From Pyxicephalus adspersus (taxonomy: Eukaryota; Chordata; Amphibia; Anura; Pyxicephalidae), in assembly GCF_032062135.1 (NCBI RefSeq), contig NC_092859.1, positions 72,863,580 to 72,927,579 on the forward strand: a DNA stretch of 64,000 nucleotides, in the 5' to 3' direction. Under the pieces are notes generated by a model. That model saw only the letters and a program-made list of their open reading frames with translations. It made no database searches and was not told the DNA's origin. Shown here one piece after another: positions 24,958-36,902 of this stretch (position 1 is the stretch's first letter; every line of letters starts with the position of its first letter). The translations under genes were made by a program, and so were the position numbers.

Positions 24958-27447
24958 ATTGCATTATAGGTGTGGAATCTGTAAAGTGTGACAGTGTTCT
25001 CCCCAAAAAAGCTGGGTGGGAGGAAGCTGCAGGTGGGTGGCAGCCCTTGTATTGTGACCCAACTTTTTAGCCACCACCCCAAAACAGCTGGGTGGTTACT
25101 AAAAATTTCCAGGTCGAGAGCCCGGCTAAAAGGGGCAGAGGAGGACACAGTGTTGCACGAAAAGTAATTCTTAATGTATACATGAAAACAATACTAATAT
25201 TAATATTGCTCTCCACTTTTACCCTGCTGTCACAAGCACTGAATCACCAGTACCATTATGATATATACAGCCCTGATTTTGAGTTTATTGTCAGTGGCGG
25301 TACTTGATAAGATTGACTACAATGTCTTATTATGAACATTTTTATGTTTATTAAACTAGAATGCAGATATTTAGCATTATCTATTTTTTTTTTTTTTGCT
25401 TAGTATGCAGTCATGACCAGGAAATATTTTGGATACTCCTAAAACAAAACTTTTTAGAGTCCCAGTGGGGAAAATAGATTGTCAGGTTCTAACCTTTACA
25501 GACTTTAATGCAAATCCACATTAAAAGTTGTATTGATGTCCATATGACCATTTTCACAACAAGACCTATGGTATAAGGCGAATAGTAACATTGTTTCATT
25601 CATAGTATTACATCAATCTTAAAAGAACACAGGGATAGAAAGTGGAACCTATGGTATTGATTCCTAATTATCGCTTTCTGTTCAGCAATAAAAAAAAGTT
25701 TTTTACAATTATACGCAGAACTTTACTAGCCTGAATTCTGTGTTTTTTGCCATACATAAATAAAAGCAAGCATGTAGCTTCTTCCTGTAATAGCAGGCAA
25801 TAAATATGTCTCTCAGATGGGTTCATTTTTAGCTTACTTGCAGAGCTAGTAGCATCCCTGTCACCAAGAACTTCTGAGTTTTTCCTCCATTGGGCTACAT
25901 GATTTCTTCTGCCAGCCACGCAATAAAAAGTTAGACTGCTAACTGTGCAAGGTAGCTGAGCGTGGATTGACCATCCTCAAGAAAGGTAAATATGTATCCT
26001 GATGCAATTTACATAAAAATGTCTTACAAGCTACACCTGATTTTAGCCTCCTGATTGGATGCATTATTCTCAGTAGAGCAGGATTTGGAAGCTTTTCTGC
26101 AATTTGTGCTCACTTCAATAGCATTTTGACAGCCTCCATTACATAGAACAGCATGGCGATAGTGTAGCAGCAGTGCCAGTGGCCTGCCAAGTGACAGTAA
26201 AAGTCAAGAAAGCATTTAAAGGGCAAAGTGGCTCTGTGCCAAAAGATTGTGCTGTGGATTTCAACTTTATTAGAGTTTTGTAACAAAACTGTGTGTCACA
26301 CTGTCGCAGAGCTCCCCTGAGCACAGAAAAATATTGTGCTATTTGTGGCATTTATTGTTTTCTTTTAGAGAGTGAAATCCGCCAACACATTTGTCCTGAA
26401 GTGCCAGTAAATAATGTTATAAAATTTATAATAGCGGTTTCATAAAAACAAACTGTAGTCTTCTAGCAGTGGAAGATAGGCACTTCAGGGGCATTACCAC
26501 CATTACATGCTAGATGTATCCATGTACTGTCCATAATAGCTGGATTCATATTTTTTTTCTATAGTGAGAATTATCAATAGGACAGAAAGTGATTTAAAAT
26601 CCAATCTGCAAATATCAGGTCTGGTAAAAGGTCACTAATCTTTTCCCATAGATGCCAGGGTGTTTTTTTGCTCTGTTGACACCAAGGAGTTATTCTCTTA
26701 TGTTATTACTGCAACTTTTTCCCCTTCGCTGACACTGGGACATTTTTCCCTCCCACTGATGCCAGGGCAATTTATTTTTCTTCCACTAACCCCAGGGCTT
26801 TTTTTCCTTGCCAATGATGCAGGGACATATTTTCTATTACGATCTTTAGGGCACTTACATTAGAAACCTAATAGATGTGCCCCTTTTTTCCAAATTTTAA
26901 AAGTAGAAGAAATATACTAATCAAAACAAAAAAAGTTTTGGCTATACAAACACATAAATTTGTTTTAGCATAAATCTCCTTTTCTTTGCCACATAAAACT
27001 TTTAAAATGTTACCAAAAGGTCAGAAACATTGTTGTTAAATGATAATAAACATTTACAGTAATTTTTAGCTAAACCATAATGATATCTCGCTACAGTTCC
27101 TTGTTTTATTCTAAAAAAGCACTTCTTTTCTATTTTTGAAGTTCTCATGGTTGTGCACATCATGCATACAGTATTCCCAAACATCTACTCCTTCAAAGTG
27201 TTAAGATAATTCACATGATTTGTTACACTGTGGGAGTTGCAGCTTTTGCATGTCACAGATAAGGTCGAAGATCAATGTATCTGTACATAAACTTATTGTC
27301 CAGGAAATGAACAGGCTAAGTAGGGTGACAATGTCATGTCTGTAGGCAGAACCTGTAAAGCTGCGTACACACGGCAAATTTTTCTCGCCCGATAATCGGT
27401 ATCGGCCAATTATCGGGCGAAAATCTGCCGTGTGTACAGTCGGTCGT
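24958..27447 (+). repeat. Direct duplication, copy 2 (2.49 kb)
   Basis: This is the second copy of the 20357-22846 segment, in the same orientation. Its left flank (TGTTAGAGAC) differs from that of copy 1. Beyond 27447 this copy continues into the intact remainder of the Harbinger-like MITE, whereas copy 1 changes to unrelated sequence at the same point. Copy 2 therefore probably keeps the ancestral right junction. Confidence 0.95.
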
Positions 27448-27689
27448 CGTCCATCGTCCGACGACCGTCCTGGCGGATCCATGGACGATGGACGACGACC
27501 GATCCTAATGAAAGGGAAGGGGAGAGCGCGCAGCAGGGTGCCGCTCCGTCGCTCTCCCCCTCCCCTCTCCATAGAGCATGAACGGTGCTGTATGTACAGC
27601 ATCGTTCATGCATCGTGCAGTCTTTTCTCGTTGGAAAGGATCGTGAAAGATCCTTTCCAACGAGAAAAATTGCAGGTGTGTACGCAGCT
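27359..27689 (+). mobile_element. Complete PIF/Harbinger-like MITE (331 bp)
   Basis: The terminal inverted repeats are AGCTGCGTACACAC and GTGTGTACGCAGCT, flanked on both sides by TAA (27356-27358 and 27690-27692). A 3-bp T-A-rich target duplication is typical of PIF/Harbinger. The interior is GC-rich with several nested palindromes (the 'ataatcgg...ccaattat' block, 'catcgtccgacgac', 'gaaaggatcgtgaaagatcctttc'). The open frames across it on both strands (67-133 codons) are by-products of its base composition. No transposase is present. Confidence 0.8.
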
Positions 27690-27692
27690 TAA

Positions 27693-28437
27693 GGCAGAAT
27701 TTGAATCCTGGAAAAGAGAAGGGGCTTGGGTAAATAAAATAGCACTTTCAATTTTCCATAAAAAAAGTAGACTCCAGTTAAATAACAGTCAGGGATCCAG
27801 TATCAGTGAAAGATAACAAAACATGCTATCTTCTTAGATTAATGGGGTTTAAAAACACTTTAATTGTCAGCTGCAGTGAAAAAAGCACTTACACAACTCC
27901 ACCTTTAGACTGGTATTATTCCATTCATCAATGCTATAATTACCAACACTAGCTATTTATTCTGCTGGGTAAAAAAAGATTGGTTTTGTTTTTGAATGCT
28001 CGTTTTAAACAATATTGGCAAAGTATCTGTTTACTAACTTGAAATGTGTACTTATTATTTGTACATCTAATCTATTTATATAGTGAAATTTTTAGTGAGA
28101 TCACATCAGACTTTTCTGAAAAGTGCACTTTGGTATCAAAGCCTTTAAATAATACCAGCTGTTCCATGCTATCTGGCAGTTGATACTTGTCGTAGATAGT
28201 ACATTTATTTATTTAGGAAACAGATTAAAGTGATTAAAAAGACCATCTGGATTCTGAACTTGTGTGGGTTTTTTTAGAAACTGTATTATTTGTTATTATT
28301 GTTATACTTTTTAGTATATGTTATTTTCTTGATGTTGATTGGGAATGTTCTAGGGTACCAAGGTTTTCATAATATGCTTACAGCCCCCTTTTATCTTCAG
28401 GCTCCTCTCTCAAGTGTTGGTCATCATTCCTCCTAGA
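27693..28437. other. AT-rich spacer, nothing recognised
   Basis: This is non-coding sequence between the Harbinger-like MITE and the piggyBac-like element. No splice-bounded open segment, RNA gene or repeat end was seen. Confidence 0.5.
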
Positions 28438-29551
28438 TTAACCACCTAGCCGTTAAGCCCCACCTTCGTACGGGCAAAAAAAAAAGGCTAGGATGGGTAA
28501 CCCCGAGTTTTTGTCGCATCCATACTTACCTGGTCCCGCTGTGCTCATCCAGCGTCGTTTTCGTATTCCAGCGTCGTCCTCCATCCATCGTCGTCCGTCG
28601 GTCTCCCTCTCCAGCGTCGGGTGCCAGCGGGACCGGTAAGATGCCGGCCGGCATCTTTTGTTCCGCCGCCCGGCATCTTTTGTTCTGCCGCCCGGCGGAA
28701 CACAAGATGCCGGCCAGCGGAACATAAGATGCCGGTCGGCTTCTTACCTGGTCCCGCTGATCACCGATGATCCTTCTTCATCCAGTGCCGGGTGTCTTCT
28801 GAAGCGAGAAGCCATCCGGCTGAGAAAAAAATAGCCGGACGGCTTCCCTGCGTGCGTGATGACGTCGGCGCGTGTGCGGGAAATTCAAATTCAAACTCAT
28901 TCATTCATTTTGTATTGGATTCAATACAAACTCCTGTATTCAATCCAATACAAAATAATTCAAATAAATACAAAGTGTGTAATTGGTAAATTCAAACTGT
29001 CATTTTGTATTGGATTGAATACAAACTCCCATATCCAATCCAATACAAAAAATAAAAAAAAATAAAATAAAAGTAAATAACTTGGAAATTCAAATTTATA
29101 TTTTGTATTTGATTGGATACAAACTCCCGTATCCAATCCAATACAAAAAATAAAAAAAAATAAAAGTAAATAACTTGGAAATTCAAATTTATATTTTGTA
29201 TTTGATTGGATACAAACTCCCGTATCCAATCCAATACAAAAAATAAAAAAAAATAAAATAAAAGTAAATAACTTGGAAATTCAAATTTATATTATTGGAT
29301 TGAATACAAACTCCCGTATCCAATCCAATACAAAAAAAAAAATAAAATAAAAGTAAATAACTTGGAAATTCAAATTTTTTTTTTAAATGATTGTGTGTTT
29401 CAAACATTTTTTATATTCATAATATCTACTAGAACCCTTGTTCGGACATATTTCTGTAAGTTACAGGTCTACAATTAAAAAAATTAATGAAAAACAGTGG
29501 ATCACTTTTGGTACAGAAATCTAGACCTCAGTGTAACGCTCAGGTGGTTAA
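28438..29551. mobile_element. Non-autonomous piggyBac-like element with internal minisatellite (1.1 kb)
   Basis: TTAA at each end (28438-28441 and 29548-29551) flanks inverted termini CCACCTAGCCGTTA and TAACGCTCAGGTGG. TTAA target duplication with CC...GG ends is the piggyBac pattern. The left half is GC-rich with repeated 'gccggcatctttt' and 'cttacctggtcccgctg'. The right half holds a ~95-bp minisatellite. Interior blocks match, in inverted order, the element at 61911-62488. Internal open frames are low-complexity and no transposase is seen. Confidence 0.8.
28906..29376 (+). repeat. Minisatellite of about five ~90-98-bp units
   Basis: Each unit runs TTTTGTATTGGATTGAATAC, 'aaactcccgtatccaatccaatacaaaa', an A-rich run, then AACTTGGAAATTCAAATTT. 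The first part of every unit is self-complementary (TTGTATTGGAT against ATCCAATACAA), so each can form a hairpin. Units 2-4 are nearly identical, unit 1 is more diverged and unit 5 is shortened. Confidence 0.9.
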
Positions 29552-31899
29552 CAAATACGGAAAAGCGACAGGGTAACGAGATGACATTTCAGCAAGAAAA
29601 AGGACTTCTGTTCATCAGTTGTAATGGTCGAATACTAGTCTTCCCAGCAGTCTTTTTTTAAAAATGACAGCCAAGGTTAGTGTTTAAGCTCCTACCAACA
29701 CTGCAAAGTAGTTGGCTTATGCACCAGTCTCTTAGCATAGATTGCATACTCCCTAGGGATCTTTTAGAGGATAGATGGGATGGGATCAAGTTTGTAGAAA
29801 TATTGAAATGAATACGAATCTGAACAAGGCTCCAATATTGTGTGTTGCAGAGCAGAAAATTATGGTATGGAACATTTTGCAGAAAGGTTTGTGTGCTGTT
29901 TTTAGCACAATACTGCTTTATGCATTGACATACCTCTTAGACCCAGTCTTAGCAGATGATTTTCCCACATGCTGAATTGATATTATCTCCCAGACAGTTT
30001 AACTCTTCCAAAGTCAAAGAAGACAGATCACCAAGCTTCACTGATGAAAGTGTATCCTCTCCTGCCTTGGAGAGATTTATTAAATTAGGCCCAAAATGTC
30101 TATATCATGTTATTGATTAGGGAAAGGGAAAAGGAAAGAAGAAGATTTCAAGAAGAGACTTTTTTTTAGGCAACAAATATGCATCATATAAGGTTTTAGC
30201 TGATATTTTGTTCTCTGTCTTACTGGAAGCATGAAGAAAGAGACAATTTTAGTTATGTTGACACAATTCATTGGGGTGAAATATACCTATTTAATTATAT
30301 TTTAATTTTATATTCTAATTTGGAACATAACACCATAAAATATTATTATTTGTCTTTATTATACAGTGCATTGGGTACAGTTTTCATCACTCTGAAGCAG
30401 AAAAATGCATTTTCTTGTACAATTTTTCCTTATTATGTCAGACAATTATTTACTTACAAATTCTCAAAGAGAGCACTTTGCTGTGCCGCTTAGATAGTGT
30501 GTTTACTTAATGTAAGCAGTGTATATAAAATGAGAAAGCATTCCTGAGATAGGGTGATGATAAAAGAATGAGGGAAGGTGAGTTCAAACATTAGAGGACA
30601 AAAAAGACAGACAAAAAAACAAATGAAACCCCAGCAACTTTTGAAGAGCTAGCTAAAGCAAATGTCAAAGAGTTTGCAAACACAAAACATCCTGCTTGTT
30701 AATTGCAAAGTTTTCCTACTTTGAGACGGTACCTGGTAGGTATAGAAAAACAGAAAGCTATATGGAATTGCTAAAGAATCAATAGCAAAATGAAAGAAAC
30801 CTTTGAGCACAAACTCCACTGGAATGTGACCTCAGGATCAGCCTGGCTGATAATGGCAAGTCAGAATTTCTAACTGATTGCATAGCCTTCTGTAGGTTCA
30901 AAGGAATAGCAAAAAGTTGACTGAGGCTGATGTCCTATGTTGATATGACATGTAACATTTATTATATACATTTTTATATAACAAAAGAAGATAAAGTCTT
31001 CTAACAGGATTTGACAAACGGAACTTTCATAGGACATTATAGCTTAGTTGTAGCCTCTAGAGTGAAAAACCATGTATGTGGACAATTGTTCTATAGAAAC
31101 ATGTAAAAATTGTAATCAAAGATCTTGACATAGCATAAATCTTATCTTGAAATTTGAATGCCATCATACATTAAAGATTTAGATAGATGGTAAGGGTACC
31201 AATTTAGGAAAACAAAATACAAGGAGCAAGAAAACTGCATAATCTGTGTATTACCCCCTGCAGATTGGGCTGCAAACCTACCTTCGTTTACACCCGCCTA
31301 TACTTTGACTGTGCACTTTTTATCATACTACTGTATTGTACCAATAAGAAAAGTTATGTGGGCATTACTAGGTAGTTTTAACATTCTGACATACATTTGT
31401 AGTTATATGGAGAGTTAGCGGGTATTGGTGACCACTTTTTGTTGGTACTCTAATGAGCTTCTGAACGTAGTGACCACGGACTTTTCTCTAATGGTCTGTA
31501 GTTGCTAATATTAAAGACTGGCAGTTTAATCTTGTTATTAGCTGGGATTCCCTGGGTGTAAAATACTTTTCTAAGTTTTTTGTATTTGTAGTCTCGGGGT
31601 ATTTCATTGCCTGCTCTCACAATTTCTTTTAAAGCTGAACTCCAGGCAGGATAAAACAAAAACATAAAAGCTAATATAGTGCAGTATTTATGACTAAGGT
31701 AGCTATAATGTCTGCCATCCCTGTAAATATGTACACCACTCCTTTGTATAGGATTAAATGGCCTAAGCAGCCTTTTATTATCAATATTTAACTTTTTAAA
31801 ATAACTTTAGTAATATGTTGGACATTTACTAACTGCCTCCGTGGCTGAAGGTCCTGAGGGCATTCTCCACCAACAACCAAAAACCGTGTGGAGGGGTCT
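29552..31899. other. AT-rich sequence with a few repeat fragments, no gene
   Basis: No exon could be supported. A phrase 'aaagctgaactccaggcagg' near 31631-31650 marks the end of a dispersed repeat also seen near 14685. The MITE fragment at 30025-30092 is listed separately. Confidence 0.45.
30025..30092 (-). mobile_element. Half copy of the 'ctccaag...gatttattaaa' MITE family
   Basis: The segment reads 'agcttcactgatgaaagtgtatcctctcctgccttggagag' then 'atttattaaattaggccc', the mirror of the end at 33698 ('gggcctaatttattaaagctct'). Only one arm remains. Confidence 0.6.
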
Positions 31900-32340
31900 G
31901 CTTCTTTTGAAAATATTATTGTACATAGTGGCCCTTACACCACCTTGGGAACAGTAACAGCCCCACCCAAACACCCCATTTAATTTGCCACCTCATCTTT
32001 TTTTTAGGATGATGCTATACCTAAGATGGGTCTGCACGCTACATGACCAACAGACCACTATCACCACACCTCAAGCCTCAACCCATACAAAATCCCTTTT
32101 TTACCCATCTTTTCAATATGGGGAAGGTGAGAATTTTTTTCTCCTCACCAACACACTAGATCCCCACTTTTTGTTCCCTCTCCCATTTCACTCCTTGCTT
32201 GCTTCACCCTCTTTATTCAATCACTAATCCTCATCCCTTGACCTGACCCCCCCCCCCCCTCTTCAGGCCTTTATCCTTGCTTCTACTTCATCCCCCTAGT
32301 CATGCCAGCCTTCCACCTATCCTCTTTCAAAAATTCAGTG
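31900..32340. repeat. C-rich, G-poor interspersed repeat, copy B
   Basis: The composition is C/T-rich with a 14-base C run near 32250. It shares 'ggcccttacacca' and GATGCTATACCTAAGATGGG with the blocks at about 7600-7760 and 53764. The frame at 32014 reads D-A-I-P-K-M-G-L-H before a stop. Family and class are unknown. Confidence 0.45.
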
Positions 32341-33697
32341 GATTTTGAAAACACACACCAGTAGCTGCTACTGTTAAGAATACCAAACTAAATTTTCTAA
32401 ACAGCTGTATTAGAGTAACAGTGAAGATAAGCCACTCATCTAACCCACTTAGTGCTGTGAGGGAGAATTAGATTTTTATAGCTCTATAAAATAAAGATTT
32501 TTTAATGTTTTTTTAATGTATTTACATATTCAGAGTTGTGAACATAATAAATATACTAGTATGCAAAACATTATACATATCCCCCAATACATACAGAAGA
32601 TAAATACCAAGTATAATTTTAGTAAAAAACCTTGACGTTTAAAATTGCCTTTAAACACCCATAGATTTACTAACCACTTCTCCACTAGCTAGTACAGGAC
32701 TTATTAATTATGCATTACAATATACTTTCATAATTTACTACTATAAATGGGTAAAAATAATGTAAAAACTGAATTCCTTATTACAATACAAAAGCTTGGC
32801 AACACACACTCAAACACACACACCTGCTATATACTATTTTGCAGAATACCATTAGTATAGATCTTTTATGCTCCATTTAGTCTGAGATTATGTATTTGTA
32901 TTTATTACAATTATCTATCTACCGTATCTATGTATGTATGTATGTATGTATGTATGTATCTATCTATCTATCTAAAATCATTTCCCATTTCACGTGGATC
33001 TATGTGAGCTGCTTGCTATTATTTTATACTTTTATTTTTATGTGATATACAAATATTAAACATTTTGGGTTGCATACTAATCAAGACACTAAAATACTAA
33101 ATATACTTAAAAAAGATATATATTGTATAAAATGTAAATAAATCTGGGCCCATGCATACGCAGGATATAGTAATATTTATTATTCTTTCTCATTTAAAAT
33201 ATAATTTTTTTACAATTGCCTATTTTGATATTCTAATATAATACAATACAAAAAAAAAATCAGATTTATTAAGGATTCTTTAATCTTCTTGCAAGAAAAT
33301 ATTATTATAGTTTCCCATGAAAAAAGCATCAGTCATACTTTACTATTGAATTCTGCCTAAAAAACATGTAAGCATGCATCAAACAATGAAGCTTAATAAA
33401 TTGAAAAAAGTGAAATGAACAATTGTACCTGCACATAGAATTTTATGTATGCCTATGAAATGGTTGAATAAAGCCCACCTCCCTCAGACATTATTCTTTA
33501 TGTGTGAACACAAAATGGAAATTGTTACTTTATTTATAGCTTTAGGTCACCTTTCCATCTTTCTTCTACTTCTACTACCCTGCAGGGGACCATACAGACT
33601 ACAGACTGCCATAGATGGTTTTAGTGGTTTAGATGAGTAAATAAAGAACAGTAAAATAAAAAAGGAATACATGTTTCGGGGTATGTTGTGACACATT
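32341..33697. other. AT-rich sequence, no gene
   Basis: The only notable item is the TATG/TATC microsatellite, listed separately. No open frame resembles a known protein. Confidence 0.5.
32925..32973. repeat. Compound microsatellite (TATG)n(TATC)n
   Basis: About seven TATG units are followed by about four TATC units without interruption. Confidence 0.95.
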
Positions 33698-33874
33698 GGG
33701 CCTAATTTATTAAAGCTCTTCAAGACTGGTGAAGATAGACTCTCATGGGTGAACCTGGCTGATCCAACAAACTAGGAATGTATTTCCTAAAAAAATATTT
33801 GCTGGGTCATCCAGGTTCTCCTACAATAGTCTCTTATCTTTTTAAGTTTTGGAGACTTTTAATTTATCATTTAA
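33698..33874. mobile_element. Foldback MITE, 'gcctaatttattaaag' family
   Basis: The left end reads GGGCCTAATTTATTAAAGCT followed by 'cttcaagactgg'. The right end is its approximate reverse complement (TTTTGGAGACTTTTAATTTA, 'tcatttaa'). The interior holds the family block 'gatccaacaaactaggaatg' and a mirrored 'gggtcatccaggttctc'. It has no coding capacity. Confidence 0.65.
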
Positions 33875-35054
33875 GTCTAACATGTTTAAGTCTAAATGCA
33901 AACTGAAAATGAAATGAAATGAAAAGCAGTTGGCCTTGTTTTTGAGAAGGGACAATTTAAGCCTAACATTAGCAGAGTTAATATGAACTAAGACAATTCA
34001 CATACATCTATTTTGAATGTTTATTGTAACTGTTTCCTGGCTTTTAATGATTCAGCATAACATTTTATTTAGTTAGGGACCCAATAAACTCAAAGACAAA
34101 TTGTCACATTGCCCATTAGGAGTAAAAAGTAAGTCTCATTTGTGAGAAAACCTCCTTTCACTCCTGTTGCTCTATCGAAGCTGTGGGTAAATAGCTACTG
34201 ATTCCTGGCATGAGGAAGCACAGGACCTGCTTTATACTCCAAGCTCTAAGTGGGCAATAGCCAAGTCTAAATACTGAAACATGGGGAGATGAAGTATGAA
34301 ATTAAAGTAAGTTCAGCTTCCATCCAATATGGAGCTTATCAGGGTTGGGACACTTGGCTCCTATGCAGGAATGCAAGAGTGGGGAAGGTGAGATTTAGAG
34401 AGTGGGCTTATCTGTCACGAATGTCGTAACTTTTCTTGTTTAGTCTCTGGTTGTAAGAAAACATTTTTCATCATTTATCAGTACCATTATATCAATCAAC
34501 ATTGGAAATGTTTTAAATAATAAACATGTGCAAGCATGCTCATCTAAATTTCTCGTGTGTAAAGAGCTAATTCTCTAACTGTAAGATCATAAAAGCACCT
34601 TTACCCTAAATTAAAAATTTGCAAGCAGGATGGATTTTTGTTACATAAGAGACATTCTGTGTAACTTCTCATTAAAAACGTCTTACTTTCCTTCTCACAA
34701 GATGCTTTATAATTGTTCTGACACTCAAGGGAAGAATGAACCCCCATGCACATGCACGGAAGTTACATCAGCCTATCTTGTTCGATCAAAATCACATCTC
34801 TGGAGGGAAGAAAAGTATTAAATAGATCAGTTCTGCTTTAAAGTGCTTGTTACAAGCAGCCAAATTAGCAGTGTTGAAACATAAATGTCAATAATGGCAT
34901 AATATTTTAGTACTTTCAATAATCACCTTTTCTGTTTTCCTTGTCTTTCCAAAGTAGAGAATAAGTTTGAATGTTGACCCGCCAGACATGTTCAAACTCA
35001 AGCATTTTTAACAAAGAACAAATATAGCCCTCCACACTTATGACATGGGTCTAG

Positions 35055-35097
<43 letters not shown>

Positions 35098-36561
35098 ATA
35101 ATATGTAACACGTACGTGTTACCTTCTAGGGGGATAACAGTACAGTAATTGTGCAGTTCTAAGCTGTGCTGACAATGGTTGCCCCCTGCTATGTCCTCTC
35201 TTCTGAAAAAATGTAATATTGCTGTTTGATCATATCCTGTGGCAGACCGATCTTCTCTGCCAAGATAATCACTTAATTGGAGCTCAGGGACTTCCATTTA
35301 ATGGTTAAAGGCACAATTTTGGTACAATATATTGTGGCATTATCAGAATTGATTCACACAGACCTTTAAAGTTACTGGGAGGTCCAGTTTGAACTGTGAG
35401 CACTTAGCAAATATACCTTCTCACAGGAGTTATGTATACAAAGGTAATATAGAGTTCAGTAACGACTTTCAGGGTCACTTTTTAAGATCAATACTTGTGA
35501 GTTTGATTTGGATTTTTAAGCCTCTGGTAAATCTAAATGACAGATTTCATTTGTACACTTCCTACAGTGAATACAAGCAGTGTACAATTAGCCTTTGCTG
35601 CAGTCCTGTCACCTTGACAAATTATCATCATACAATACTGCAGCATTGTTTGAGCCAAGCACAGCTGTGTAGAATTACAGTACAAGTCTAATACCAAGTT
35701 TAAATGCCGGGAGAGTGTTGGCTTTTTACGCAGCAGGTCATGTACTTTACAAACCTGCTTTCTTCCATATCACTGTTCTTTCTTCATCTTTAGTGTTCTT
35801 GTCATCTACTGGCTTTTTCCTTAAGTGAATGTCCCACTTTAGAACATCTTGTAAAGTGTCAGCACTGTAGTTGATTCTCTTCTGCACAAAAGCCAGATGT
35901 GAATGTTGATTGAAGCTACTGAGCTAGCTACTGAAAAAGACAAGATCTGACATGTTATTAAAGGTAATGTAATAGATCATGACATTCATCTTAAAAATAA
36001 ATAGAACAGGGATATATACAAAAGTCTTTTGAAAAAGCTATTTGGAGAACACAGTAAAAGTTCTAATGTTGTGATTACAAGGCGGGCACAAAATGTAAGT
36101 GATGTTTATCATCATATAACATGGCAAAAGTGATTTCATCTATAATGGTTACCTTTCAAAGTTCAGATTTAAAATTAAGGATAACAGCTTTTATCATAGG
36201 CTAATTTATGTTACTACCAAAGTGCTGTGTGTGGCATGCATAATCTAGCTGTCAAGTCAAAATACACAGTGGAGCAGAGGTCCTCAGTACCATTATCTTT
36301 TTTTTGCTGCAGGAAGAGTGAGGACAACAGAAGCATAATTTATTTTAAAGCTTGCATAAAGGAATCCTTCAATACACGAGAGATGGCCTTTAGCACAGAA
36401 CATCGTGGAACAGAATTTGCAGAAAATGCCTTTGTCCCAGTTTTGCAACAGAGAGTTACATAAAGAACATAACAGTGGTATAGAAAAGTATATAACATGT
36501 CAATAGATAGTATAATGTATTTTTCACTACAATGAATCAGTGTATTCAAAACGGTCTATAA

Positions 36562-36566
<5 letters not shown>
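33875..36566. other. AT-rich sequence, no gene
   Basis: No exon or transposon end was recognised apart from the AT microsatellite at 35057-35094. Short open frames here lack ATG context or family resemblance. Confidence 0.5.
35057..35094. repeat. (AT)n microsatellite
   Basis: A pure run of about 19 AT units. Confidence 0.95.

Positions 36567-36610
<44 letters not shown>
36567..36610. repeat. (AT)n microsatellite
   Basis: A pure run of about 22 AT units on the left side of the LTR-like segment at 36611-36744. Confidence 0.95.
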
Positions 36611-36613
<3 letters not shown>

Positions 36614-36742
36614 GATAGATTACTGGGGGTTTCTCATGGTAACGGGATGCTTACAGGGCAAATCAGAGGCAGCAGACTCCAAAAGTCCAAAATAACAGCA
36701 GTTTTTATTTGTTTAGGCAAGTGTTACTGAGTTACTCTGTCA

Positions 36743-36744
<2 letters not shown>
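36611..36744 (-). mobile_element. Small LTR-like segment between two AT microsatellites
   Basis: On the minus strand the segment starts TGTGACAGAGTAACTC and ends ATCTATCACA, so it has TG...CA ends with a 5-bp terminal inversion (TGTGA/TCACA), and it contains AATAAAAAC. It sits exactly between two (AT)n runs, which would serve as a degenerate target duplication. The 134-bp length is short for an LTR, so a deleted LTR or another small repeat is equally possible. Confidence 0.35.

Positions 36745-36746
<2 letters not shown>

Positions 36747-36778
<32 letters not shown>
36747..36778. repeat. (AT)n microsatellite
   Basis: About 16 AT units on the right side of the LTR-like segment. Confidence 0.95.
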
Positions 36779-36782
<4 letters not shown>

Positions 36783-36902
36783 GTGTCCTTGTATCTGCCT
36801 GTCATTTGCTAACCCAGTTTAATGAACAACGCTACACAATATGTTGGCATCTTAAAAATACAGGTTATTATTATTAATAATAATAATAATAATAATAATA
36901 GA
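36779..36902 (+). repeat. SINE-like repeat with (TAA)n tail
   Basis: The core reads 'tatctgcctgtcatttgctaaccc...acgctacacaatatgttggc', followed by 'ttattattaataataat' ending near 36900. The same core and tail occur at 62631-62788, and partly at 40378-40472 and inverted at 37990-38075. The ordered core plus (TAA)n tail resembles a SINE 3' part. I recognise the pattern from frog genomes but cannot name the family. Confidence 0.55.

Noticed and set aside
27201..27816. Open frames of 67-133 codons on both strands
   Set aside because: They overlap the Harbinger-like MITE, a palindromic GC-rich element, and so appear on both strands.
28906..29376. Regular repeats considered as a CRISPR-like array
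   Set aside because: Units are contiguous with no unique spacers, and the setting is a vertebrate transposon.
28453..29407. Several 69-90-codon frames rich in Phe, Tyr and Asn
   Set aside because: They are read through the piggyBac-like element and its minisatellite; the repeats, not selection, keep them open.
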